The notes beneath the pieces were generated by a model. The model was not told where the DNA came from, made no database searches, and worked only from the letters and a program-made list of their open reading frames with translations. Shown piece after piece: positions 1-5,937 of a stretch of DNA of 7,928 nt. The position numbers and the translations under genes were made by a program. The stretch is from Nitrospinota bacterium (GTDB lineage Bacteria > Tectomicrobia > Entotheonellia > J063): NCBI GenBank assembly GCA_003696125.1, contig RFHZ01000586.1, forward strand, positions 1-7,928. The letters run 5' to 3'. The first letter of the stretch is position 1. Each line of letters begins with the position of its first letter.

Positions 1-2
1 GC

Positions 3-614
3 CTCGGCCTGGTGCGGGCGGTGGAGAAGTTCGCCTACAAGCGGGGGTATAAGTTCAGCACCTATGCCGTCTGGTGGATCTGGCAGGCGATTGGCCGGGC
101 CGTAGCCGAGCAGGGACGCACCATCCGGGTGCCTATCCACATTACCGAGCTGCATGCCAAGATCCAGAAAGCGGCGCAGCAGCTCACCCAGCAGCTGGGC
201 CGGACCCCGACACCGCAGGAGATCGCCCGCCGGTTGCACCTCCCGACCGCCAAGGTACGGGATGTGCTGCAGGCGAGCCGGAAGACGCTGCGTCTCGACC
301 AGCCGATCGGCGAAGGGGAGAGCACGGTGGGAGATCTGGTCAAGAACGAGCAGATCCCTTCTCCCATCGAGATCCTGCTGGAGAAAGACCTGGAGACGCA
401 CACGCACCGGATGCTGCACGCGCTTTCAGAGAAGGAGGCGACCATCCTGCGGCTGCGCTTCGGGATCGGTGAGGAGCGGAGTTACACCCTCAAGGAGATC
501 GGGGAGATGTTTGGGGTCAGCCGGGAGCGGATTCGCCAGATCGAGAACTCCGCGCTGCGTAAGCTCCGGCAGCTGTTCCAGAAGAAGGCGCGGGAAGACC
601 TGCTCCTCTCTTGA
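3..614 (+). CDS. RNA polymerase sigma-70 family factor (RpoD/SigA-like, group 1/2), 5'-truncated
   Basis: Sigma subunit that directs core RNA polymerase to promoters. The window opens inside region 2, so the N-terminus is missing and no true start is visible. Numbering residues from the GTG at 12, region 2.3/2.4 is at about 15-40 ([14 protein letters not shown], then RTIRVPIH), region 3 at 41-115 (including [10 protein letters not shown] and a sigma finger near LDQPIGEGE), and region 4 at 130-190, with the helix-turn-helix [21 protein letters not shown] that reads the -35 element. The paired tryptophans used for strand opening are kept. However, the position equal to E. coli sigma70 R436 is Trp (residue 24) and the one equal to T440 is Gly (residue 28), in the helix that reads the -10 element. 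The C-terminal tail differs from the usual RpoD ending, which leaves a group 2 or alternative factor possible. Family call sure; primary versus secondary sigma undecided. Confidence 0.93.
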   Translation, partial: LGLVRAVEKFAYKRGYKFSTYAVWWIWQAIGRAVAEQGRTIRVPIHITELHAKIQKAAQQLTQQLGRTPTPQEIARRLHLPTAKVRDVLQASRKTLRLDQPIGEGESTVGDLVKNEQIPSPIEILLEKDLETHTHRMLHALSEKEATILRLRFGIGEERSYTLKEIGEMFGVSRERIRQIENSALRKLRQLFQKKAREDLLLS

Positions 615-631
615 TCCGTATCTCGCTAAAA

Positions 632-664
632 CCGGGGGCAGGGGAGCCTTTCTCCTGTCCCCGG
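632..664. terminator. Bidirectional intrinsic terminator between convergent genes
   Basis: An 11-bp stem (632-642 with 654-664, one G-U pair) closes an 11-nt loop. It lies 18 nt after the sigma stop and about 37 nt beyond the stop of the convergent transporter. Read on the minus strand the hairpin is followed by TTTTAGCG, a short U-tract, so termination should be better for the transporter. On the plus strand the following bases are only weakly T-rich. Confidence 0.7.
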
Positions 665-681
665 CTCTGTAACGTTTCCCC

Positions 682-693
682 GGGCATATGCCC
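682..693. repeat. 12-bp perfect palindrome GGGCATATGCCC
   Basis: A perfect dyad sits 7 bp outside the stop codon of the minus-strand transporter, between that gene and the shared terminator hairpin. It has no loop, so as RNA it is poor. As DNA it could be a protein site or chance. Role unknown. Confidence 0.3.
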
Positions 694-700
694 TGACCTC

Positions 701-1906
701 TCAGATATGACGGGATAAGTCCCAGAGCAAGGGGAAGATGAGCAGGCTCATGCCGGCAATGCCGTAATAGACGGCTGCCACCCCGTACTGATCGGCCAGC
801 AGGCCAAATCCCAGGGGGGAGAGGGCGGCAGCGGCAAAGCTGATGGTATAGTAGATCCCGTATCCTATGCTCTGTCGTTTCCCGCCCAGGGTATCGGCCA
901 GCCCGATATACATGACCGAAGAGGTACCGTTTAAGACAAAGCCGAACCCGGGCAAAAGGGGCAGAAGCCACCAGTGCCAGGAGAGGGAGGGGAGCAAGAG
1001 ACACCCGGTTATCATGGCCGTCTCGGTGAGAAGGATGGTCCCGATTGCCCCGATCCGATCGGTAAGATAGCCGCAGGCAAACTTGCCCAGGGCACCTCCG
1101 ATGAAGACCAGGGCCAGCAGGCTTCCTAACCAGGCCTTGGGCACTCCTTTGGCCAGGAAGAGGAAGGAGAGGAAGACGATAACCGCTGCCCGTGCCGCCT
1201 CGTCAAAGAAGCCGATTCCTACATACAGGAGGAAGCAGCGCCGGGCTTGAATCCCAAAACGCGTCTTTTCTGGTGCTTTCCCGTCTCCTTTTTCGCTGGG
1301 ACTGATCTGGAAGGAACCTTTTCTGACCAGCTGCCGCAGATAGGCCAGGGCCAGGGCCAGCCCGATCCCTCCCAGCCAGACACAACTTCCCCGCCAGCCG
1401 ATACGCACAACGAGCAGACCGGCCAGAGCGGGCAGGATGATCTTCCCTACATCCCCGGCAAAGTTGAGGGTACCGATGGCCGATCCCCGTTTTCCCAGCG
1501 GATAGGTCTCGGCGATCAGGGCGGTTCCCACCGGGTGATAGACACTCCCTCCGATGCCGGCAGAGGCAACGCAGGCCAGCGCAACAGCATAGCTTCCGGC
1601 AAACCAGAGAGCGGCATAGCTCAGGGCATACCAGCCCAGTCCTCCCCCTAAGAGATAGGCCGCTCCCAGTCTTCCTGCCAGCAATCCGGCCGGGATCTGG
1701 TGGATGCTGATAAAGGTGTGACTGATCGTCTTGAGAAACCCGACCTGGGTGTAGGAGAGGTGCAGATCGGCCGCAATAAAGGGCAGGAGAAGGGAGAGGG
1801 TCGAAGAGTAGCCGTCGTTACACAGGTGGATCAGGGAGCACCACCAGAGCTGGCGATGGGTCTGCCAGGGCAACAGCGCTTTTATCCTGGAAAAAGAGGC
1901 AAGCAT
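701..1906 (-). CDS. MFS transporter, fosmidomycin-resistance (FSR)-like
   Basis: A 401-residue inner-membrane transporter of the usual 12-helix MFS size. Features of the FSR-type branch are visible: a His and Asp pair in the first helix (H27, D31 in LIHLCNDGYSSTL), a motif-A-like loop GLLAGRLGAA at 74-83, GIGGSVYHPVG at 117-127, and KRGSAIGTLNFAGDVG at 139-154, which match the family's GxxxSxxHP and RGxAxGxFxxGG blocks. A hydrophilic linker at about 195-222 separates the two six-helix halves, and GYLTDRIGA at 279-287 is the second-half motif A. FSR relatives are usually proton-driven exporters of small molecules, but the substrate here cannot be read. The start is ATG with AGGAG 9 nt upstream. 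The gene is transcribed divergently from the DHA2-type transporter and converges on the sigma gene. It lacks any neighbouring regulator in the window. Confidence 0.9.
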   Translation of the reverse strand: MLASFSRIKALLPWQTHRQLWWCSLIHLCNDGYSSTLSLLLPFIAADLHLSYTQVGFLKTISHTFISIHQIPAGLLAGRLGAAYLLGGGLGWYALSYAALWFAGSYAVALACVASAGIGGSVYHPVGTALIAETYPLGKRGSAIGTLNFAGDVGKIILPALAGLLVVRIGWRGSCVWLGGIGLALALAYLRQLVRKGSFQISPSEKGDGKAPEKTRFGIQARRCFLLYVGIGFFDEAARAAVIVFLSFLFLAKGVPKAWLGSLLALVFIGGALGKFACGYLTDRIGAIGTILLTETAMITGCLLLPSLSWHWWLLPLLPGFGFVLNGTSSVMYIGLADTLGGKRQSIGYGIYYTISFAAAALSPLGFGLLADQYGVAAVYYGIAGMSLLIFPLLWDLSRHI

Positions 1907-1915
1907 GCGCAGAGA

Positions 1916-1920
1916 CTCCT
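1916..1920 (-). promoter_or_regulatory. Shine-Dalgarno of the FSR-like transporter
   Basis: Reads AGGAG on the minus strand, 9 nt before the ATG at 1906. It supports that start. Confidence 0.7.
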
Positions 1921-1963
1921 GTTGTCGCCATAGGTTAGCGAGGGAGCGTCACACAGCGCATCT

Positions 1964-1993
1964 ACTATACCATATATGTTCCTGTAATGTCCA
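1964..1993 (-). promoter_or_regulatory. Predicted sigma-70-type promoter for the FSR-like transporter
   Basis: On the minus strand a -35 TGGACA (plus positions 1988-1993, 5 of 6 to consensus) and a -10 TATAGT (1964-1969, 5 of 6) are 18 bp apart. Transcription would start near 1957 and give a leader of about 50 nt. Read by eye only. Confidence 0.6.
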
Positions 1994-2026
1994 AAAATCT
2001 CCTCTGGGCTCGGTGAGGCTTCCTCC

Positions 2027-2055
2027 TTGACAAGGACCGACCTGCTCGCTACAGT
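2027..2055 (+). promoter_or_regulatory. Predicted sigma-70-type promoter for the DHA2-like transporter
   Basis: A perfect -35 TTGACA (2027-2032), a 17-bp spacer and a -10 TACAGT (2050-2055, 4 of 6). The start would fall near 2062, leaving a leader of only about 15-17 nt that begins almost at the ribosome site GGAGG (2063-2067, 11 nt before the ATG). Together with the minus-strand promoter at 1964-1993 it forms a divergent pair in which the -35 boxes are 33 bp apart. Confidence 0.65.
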
Positions 2056-2078
2056 GAGGAGAGGAGGCTGTATACGAG

Positions 2079-3629
2079 ATGAGCCAGTCGAAGGGAGAGT
2101 TCCTGCAGCCGGAGCATCGCAAGTGGTGGATAGTGGTGACCCTCACGTTGGGGACGTTTACCATCTCCCTCCCCTTCTATACCCTCCCGCTGGCCCTCCC
2201 CAAGATGCTGACCAGCCTGAGCAGCGATCTGGAGACACTGCAGTGGGTGCTGACCGGTTTCATGGTGACCCGGACCCTGCTGCTCCCTATGGTAGGCTGG
2301 CTCGGTGCTCTCCTGGGGAACCGCCGCCTCTTCCTCCTCTGCTTTCTGGGGTATACCATCAGCTCGGTCCTGTGCAGCCTGGCCTGGAATACACCGGTAC
2401 TGATCTTCTTCCGGGTGGTACAGGGGATAGTGGCCGGTCCCATCACCCCCCTTTCGGTCACGATCATGTATCAAAACTTCCCCCGACATCAACAGGGATT
2501 AGGGGTCGGGCTCTTCCTCTTTAGCTGGTCCCTTTCTGCCCTCTTTGCCTACCCGGTGGGAGGCTATCTCATCGAATACCTCAGTTGGCGTGCCCTCTTC
2601 CTGGCCAGTCTCCCCTTTGCCGTCCTGACCGTTATCCTGGGTTTCCTGGTCCTGGAACCGGGTGAAAAGCAGCGGACCCCTGCGTTTGACTTTGGAGGAC
2701 TCCTCACCCTGGTCGTCTGGCTGGTGAGCCTGATGCTGGCCCTGAGTCAGGGCCGCAGGTTAGGCTGGGATGCACGAGAAGTGGTCATTTTACTCGCTGT
2801 CGCCATTCTCGGTTTCCTGGTGTTTTTATGGTATGAATGGCGACAGGCAGAGCCGCTGGTAGAACTCCACCTCTTTCGCAATCCGGTCTTTGCCTCGGCC
2901 TGTGCCATCGGCTTTCTCAATCTCTTCGGCTGGCAATCCTCTACCCTCCTCCTCTCCCTCTTTTTGCAGCAGGCCCTCGACTATACCCCGTACCAGGCCA
3001 GCATGCTCATCCTCCCCAGCATCATCGTGGCCGGGATGGTCAGCCCGTTTGTGGGACGCATCTCGGATAAGATCCTGCCCCCTGTGCTGCTCGTCTTCGG
3101 TTTTGGTGCACTGAGCCTGGTGACCTACTCCTTAGCCTCCCTCACCGTCTGGGTCAGCCAGGGGATGCTGGTGTTGATGATCGCCGGGTTGCGCTTCAGT
3201 TCAGAATTTACCTGGTCTCCCCTGATGAACGGTGCACTGAAGACCCTTCCCCCTGAACAGGTCCGGATGGGCTCTTCCCTCCTGAGCATGCTCATGGGCA
3301 TCGGAGGATCGGCAGGAATCGCCGTCTCTGCCACCATGTTGAACCAGCGTCAGGCCGTGCATTACATCGCTCTTGCCCAGAACCAGTCCCTCTACCCGCT
3401 GGCTATCGAAGCCGTAGAGGAGCGGATCCGTACCTACCTCACCCTGGCCGGAGAAGCGATCGGAGAGCGGGGGATACAGGGTGCGGCATTACTCCAGCGA
3501 GAACTCCGCTCGCTGGCCGCCATGGAAGCGTATCAGGACGGTTTTCTTTTCCTGACCGGCATTTTTCTCTTTGCCCTCCTTCCCACCACCCTCATGCTTC
3601 TCACACTGCGCAAGAGGTTTTTCCGGTAA
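2079..3629 (+). CDS. MFS transporter, DHA2 (EmrB/QacA-like, 14-helix type)
   Basis: A 516-residue inner-membrane protein, the normal length of 14-helix DHA2 drug exporters. Family marks in order: TM1 LPFYTLPLALP (31-41), LQWVLTGFMVTRTLLLPMVGWLG (54-76), a motif-A remnant GWLGALLGNRRLF (73-85), motif B with R112 in FFRVVQG, a degenerate motif C ending YPVGG (158-162), LSWRALFLASLPF (168-180), and a second half from about 265. A charged stretch at 443-485 lies before the last helix, as in EmrB-like proteins. Two family acids are missing: the TM1 Asp (LDxTIVNVALP) is Pro at 32, and the motif-A Asp is Ala at 77. Relatives export toxic compounds by proton antiport, with or without a membrane-fusion partner. 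No such partner gene is in the window. ATG start with GGAGG 11 nt upstream and its own promoter. Substrate unknown. Confidence 0.92.
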   Translation: MSQSKGEFLQPEHRKWWIVVTLTLGTFTISLPFYTLPLALPKMLTSLSSDLETLQWVLTGFMVTRTLLLPMVGWLGALLGNRRLFLLCFLGYTISSVLCSLAWNTPVLIFFRVVQGIVAGPITPLSVTIMYQNFPRHQQGLGVGLFLFSWSLSALFAYPVGGYLIEYLSWRALFLASLPFAVLTVILGFLVLEPGEKQRTPAFDFGGLLTLVVWLVSLMLALSQGRRLGWDAREVVILLAVAILGFLVFLWYEWRQAEPLVELHLFRNPVFASACAIGFLNLFGWQSSTLLLSLFLQQALDYTPYQASMLILPSIIVAGMVSPFVGRISDKILPPVLLVFGFGALSLVTYSLASLTVWVSQGMLVLMIAGLRFSSEFTWSPLMNGALKTLPPEQVRMGSSLLSMLMGIGGSAGIAVSATMLNQRQAVHYIALAQNQSLYPLAIEAVEERIRTYLTLAGEAIGERGIQGAALLQRELRSLAAMEAYQDGFLFLTGIFLFALLPTTLMLLTLRKRFFR

Positions 3630-3630
3630 T

Positions 3631-3693
3631 TTTCTCTTGACACCAAAAGAAAGGAGGAGTAGGGTGGGGCCAAACTTCTTCGTGGGTTACTGA
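3631..3693 (+). promoter_or_regulatory. Leader of cyclase 1: possible weak promoter and strong SD with a 9-codon minigene
   Basis: TTGACA at 3637-3642 is a perfect -35 box, but the base run at the right distance (TAGGGT, 3660-3665) is a poor -10. Overlapping it, AAGGAGGA (3651-3658) is a near-ideal ribosome site placed 6 nt before a GTG at 3664 that opens a 9-residue frame (GTG-GPNFFVGY) ending with TGA at 3691-3693. This could be a leader peptide. The short length means chance is possible. Confidence 0.3.
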
Positions 3694-3737
3694 GAGCCGA
3701 CGGTTTCGATCCGTTGCCTGTACAGGCTGGGAAGAAG
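3675..3737 (+). promoter_or_regulatory. Possible structured 5' leader with internal palindrome, upstream of cyclase 1
   Basis: CTTCTTC (3675-3681) is perfectly complementary to GAAGAAG (3731-3737) and would enclose a small hairpin ACGG/CCGT (3700-3703 with 3711-3714) and a perfect 12-bp palindrome GCCTGTACAGGC (3716-3727). The arrangement resembles a multi-branched leader RNA, or the palindrome may be an operator. I compared it with TPP, T-box, cobalamin and other riboswitch signatures I know and found no match. Confidence 0.25.
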
Positions 3738-3773
3738 GCTCGCTTTCTGGTTCCTGCTTCAAAGTCCGTAAAG

Positions 3774-3778
3774 GGAGG
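3774..3778 (+). promoter_or_regulatory. Shine-Dalgarno of cyclase 1
   Basis: GGAGG within GGGAGGG, 8 nt before the ATG at 3787. It fixes that start. Confidence 0.75.
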
Positions 3779-3786
3779 GATAAGCG

Positions 3787-4629
3787 ATGAGTACGGTCAA
3801 GATCGTGGGTAGAGTAGTACTGGCCATGTTGCTGATATCATGGATGCTGGCCATTGAGGTCCCGGCCGCTGAACAGTCTCCTACACTCATGGAGATCTAT
3901 AAGGTCCTCCAGACCAAACAATTCGTTGATCTCACCCATGCCTTTGCTCCTGGTATCCCCCACTGGCCGGGATTCCCTGATGAGAGACGTGAGACGCTTT
4001 TCTGGTACGATCCCGGTGTTGGGACCCTTGGCTACGGCTTTTATGCTCATCTCTATACGCACGTCGGTCAATGGGGCACTCATGTCGATCCACCGGCCCA
4101 CTTCATCAAAGGGTTGAGGACGGTGGATCAGATTGACGTCAAAGAGATGATCATGCCGCTGGTCGTGATCGATGTCCATGAAAAAGTGGCTCAGAACCCG
4201 GATTATACGCTAACCATGGATGATGTAAAGGCATGGGAAGCCAAACATGGACCGATTCCGGAAGGGGCTTTTGTGGCCATGCGAACCGATTGGTCCAAGC
4301 GCTGGCCAGATGCGGCGAAGATGGCGAATAAAGATGCCAACGGTGTGGCTCACTATCCAGGCTGGAGCATGGATGTTCTCAAGTATCTTTACGAGGAGAG
4401 GAAGATCACCGCTTCCGGTCATGAGACGACCGATACCGACCCGGGAATCGCTACCAGCAAGGATGACTACTCGCTGGAAGCCTATATCCTGAGTACGAAC
4501 CACTACCAGATCGAACTCTTGACCAATCTGGACAAGGTGCCGGAAGCAGGGGCGCTGGTTGTGGTCTCCTTTCCCAAACCCAAGCATGGTTCCGGATTCC
4601 CGGCACGGGTCTTTGCCATTCTGCCGTGA
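3787..4629 (+). CDS. Exported cyclase-family hydrolase (kynurenine formamidase/isatin hydrolase-like), cyclase 1
   Basis: A 280-residue metal-dependent hydrolase of the 'cyclase' family (Pfam cyclase, PF04199), whose members hydrolyse amide bonds in small or cyclic molecules such as N-formylkynurenine or isatin. Residues 1-28 form a signal peptide (VKIVGR, hydrophobic core to about 22, PAA before the cut), so the enzyme should be periplasmic. The fold marks are FVDLTHAFAPGIPHWPG (46-62), the metal motif GQWGTHVDPPAHF (94-106; H99, D101, H105), YPGWS (190-194), GHETTDTDPG (211-220), and the C-terminal helix NHYQIELL with H239 and E243. The first His of the family's HxGTHxDxPxH motif is Gln95. 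ATG with GGAGG at 8 nt. It is followed by a short terminator and then a second, distant relative on the same strand. Family sure; substrate unknown. Confidence 0.9.
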   Translation: MSTVKIVGRVVLAMLLISWMLAIEVPAAEQSPTLMEIYKVLQTKQFVDLTHAFAPGIPHWPGFPDERRETLFWYDPGVGTLGYGFYAHLYTHVGQWGTHVDPPAHFIKGLRTVDQIDVKEMIMPLVVIDVHEKVAQNPDYTLTMDDVKAWEAKHGPIPEGAFVAMRTDWSKRWPDAAKMANKDANGVAHYPGWSMDVLKYLYEERKITASGHETTDTDPGIATSKDDYSLEAYILSTNHYQIELLTNLDKVPEAGALVVVSFPKPKHGSGFPARVFAILP

Positions 4630-4701
4630 GCGACAGTATGGTTTCTAGACAGATATTAGGATACAGTGGCGATTACCCACATATGAGGACAGCTTAAGTC
4701 G

Positions 4702-4718
4702 AAGCCTCAGGCTTTTTT
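4702..4718 (+). terminator. Short intrinsic terminator after cyclase 1
   Basis: AAGCC (4702-4706), loop TCA, GGCTT (4710-4714), with the T-run continuing to 4718. The stem is only 5-6 bp, but the hairpin-plus-T6 shape is classic and lies 73 nt after the stop. It suggests the two hydrolase genes are at least partly transcribed separately. Confidence 0.6.
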
Positions 4719-4747
4719 ATGTCACCAGCGCCTGACTGAGAACATCG

Positions 4748-4815
4748 ATGAGCCGGATATTCCAGCCGAGAGGAGGTGATACTTTATAACAGGCTCTGGG
4801 GAGCCTCGGATTTTT
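4748..4815 (+). promoter_or_regulatory. Attenuator-like element upstream of cyclase 2
   Basis: ATG at 4748 opens a 13-residue frame (MSRIFQPRGGDTL) that stops with TAA at 4787-4789. Immediately after it a perfect 6-bp hairpin (AGGCTC 4791-4796, loop TGGG, GAGCCT 4801-4806) is followed, four bases on, by TTTTT (4811-4815). CCGAG at 4766-4770 can pair with CTCGG at 4805-4809, competing with the hairpin's right arm. Inside the frame sits AGGAGGTGAT (4771-4780), a full complement of the usual 16S rRNA 3' end, with no start codon at working distance. The short frame has only a weak ribosome site of its own. Architecture seen; function inferred. Confidence 0.3.
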
Positions 4816-4822
4816 GCAAACC

Positions 4823-4848
4823 GTATCCTTTTGCTCGCAAAGGGATAC
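4823..4848 (+). promoter_or_regulatory. Leader hairpin just before the cyclase 2 translation region
   Basis: GTATCCTTTTG (4823-4833) pairs over 11 bp with CAAAGGGATAC (4838-4848), one pair being G-U, around the tetraloop CTCG. There is no T-run after it. It ends 3 nt before a GGAG ribosome site at 4851, where it could influence ribosome access or RNA stability. Confidence 0.4.
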
Positions 4849-4850
4849 CA

Positions 4851-4904
4851 GGAGACAAAATGGAGAACAAGCCTCTCTTCAGAAAGGGGGAAAGATATGG
4901 ATAG
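4851..4904 (+). promoter_or_regulatory. Upstream minigene overlapping the cyclase 2 start
   Basis: GGAG (4851-4854) stands 5 nt before an ATG at 4860 that opens a 14-residue frame (MENKPLFRKGERYG) ending with TAG at 4902-4904. This stop lies 5 nt beyond the cyclase 2 ATG at 4897, in another frame. Such overlap is typical of translational coupling. The minigene's ribosome site looks better than that of the main gene (AGGGGG at 4885-4890, 6 nt before 4897). Short and unproven. Confidence 0.3.
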
Positions 4905-5886
4905 AAAGTTTTTCCACACCAGCCTCTGGTGTATGGCCATAGTGGCAGCCGTTTCGCTTCTCGCTGCCCTCTCGCTTCCTGCAAAGGCCCAAACCCCTAC
5001 CGGTTCCAAGTGGTGGCCTTCAGAATGGGGTCCGGATGATCAGCGCGGGGCGATGAATCGTATTACGCCGGCCAAAGTGCTGGAGGCGGTCAGCCTGATC
5101 AAAGAGGGAAAGATCTACCAGTTGGGCCGGGTGTATGAGCCAGGTATGCCCCTTTTCGGGAATCGTCACTATAGCCTGACCATTCCCGGTGTTCCTACCG
5201 GTGGTCCTTTTGGGACCAATAAGCTGGTGTACAACGACGAGATGTTCAGCGGTGAGATCGGGCAGATCGGCACCCAGTTCGATGGACTCGGCCATATCGG
5301 AACGCGGGTCAACGGGGAAGACATCTTCTACAACGGCTTTAAACTGTCAGAGTTTGGTGACTCTTACGGTTTGAAGAAGATCGGGGTGGAGAATGTCGGG
5401 GTATTCTTCACCCGCGGAGTCCTCCTCGATGTGGCGGCGTACAAGGGGGTTGATCGACTGGAAGTCGGGTATGTCATTACTATAGACGATATCAAGGGAA
5501 CCCTGGAAAAGGAAGGGATCGACATCCGCGAGGGGGATGTGGTCATCTTCCGTACCGGTCATGGAAAGCTCTGGATGAAGGACAACAAGACCTACAATTC
5601 TGGTGAACCGGGACCAGGGGTTACCGCCATCAAGTGGCTGGTGGACAAGAAGATCGTGATGACTGCCTCTGATACCTGGGCTACCGAAGCGGTACCGGGC
5701 GAGGACCCGGATCGCCCCTTTGAGGGACATCAGTGGCTGATGAACCGCAACGGGATCTACAATCTGGAGAACCTGGATCTGGAAGAGCTGGCAGCAGATA
5801 AGGTGTATGAGTTTGCCTTTATCTTTGCTCCGCTGCGCCTGAAAGGAGCGACCGGCTCTCCCGGCAATCCGATCGCTGTTCGATAA
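4897..5886 (+). CDS. Exported cyclase-family hydrolase, long GTQxD subtype, cyclase 2
   Basis: A 329-residue member of the cyclase/formamidase-like family (PF04199), longer than and clearly different from its upstream neighbour. I chose the ATG at 4897: it follows AGGGGG at 6 nt and gives a complete signal peptide (MDRKFF, hydrophobic core 11-27, cut after AKA at 29-31). A TTG 66 nt earlier lies inside a hairpin and would put a hydrophilic extension before the signal. Marks in order: WGPDDQRGAMNRITP (44-58), the metal motif GQIGTQFDGLGHIG (122-135; D129, H133 kept), IREGDVVIFRTG (210-221), ASDTWATEAVPGEDP (257-271), H278, and NLENLDLEEL (289-298). Both early histidines of HxGTHxD are Gln here (Q123, Q127); I recall GTQxD as characteristic of a subfamily. 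Probably periplasmic; substrate unknown. A 51-bp gap with a strong hairpin separates it from the dehydrogenase gene. Confidence 0.88.
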   Translation: MDRKFFHTSLWCMAIVAAVSLLAALSLPAKAQTPTGSKWWPSEWGPDDQRGAMNRITPAKVLEAVSLIKEGKIYQLGRVYEPGMPLFGNRHYSLTIPGVPTGGPFGTNKLVYNDEMFSGEIGQIGTQFDGLGHIGTRVNGEDIFYNGFKLSEFGDSYGLKKIGVENVGVFFTRGVLLDVAAYKGVDRLEVGYVITIDDIKGTLEKEGIDIREGDVVIFRTGHGKLWMKDNKTYNSGEPGPGVTAIKWLVDKKIVMTASDTWATEAVPGEDPDRPFEGHQWLMNRNGIYNLENLDLEELAADKVYEFAFIFAPLRLKGATGSPGNPIAVR

Positions 5887-5891
5887 GTTGT

Positions 5892-5921
5892 CTTGGGGTG
5901 AGCCTTCGTGCTCACCCCAGG
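5892..5921 (+). other. Strong intercistronic hairpin between cyclase 2 and the PQQ-type dehydrogenase
   Basis: A 12-bp stem (5892-5903 with 5910-5921, one G-U pair) with loop CTTCGT starts 6 nt after the cyclase 2 stop. No T-run follows on either strand, so it is unlikely to be an efficient terminator. An RNA-stabilising or processing hairpin inside an operon is the better reading, which would allow different mRNA levels for the two genes. Confidence 0.65.
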
Positions 5922-5937
5922 AGAATAGGGGAGGAGG

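Noticed and set aside
74-672. Two other-frame plus-strand open frames over the sigma gene
   Set aside because: Arg/Ala/Pro-rich translations typical of out-of-frame reading; the sigma-70 motifs are in the third frame only.
3661-3690. T-box or TPP riboswitch before cyclase 1
   Set aside because: AGGGTGG and CTGAGAG look suggestive, but the T-box continuation (ACCGCG) and the TPP 3' half (GGATAATACCAGCG-type) are absent.
4646-4667. Promoter TAGACA ... TACAGT after cyclase 1
   Set aside because: The two boxes are only 10 bp apart, far from the 16-18 bp needed.
4831-4896. TTG at 4831 as an earlier start of cyclase 2
   Set aside because: It sits inside the 4823-4848 hairpin, has no ribosome site, and would add 22 hydrophilic residues before a complete signal peptide that begins at 4897.
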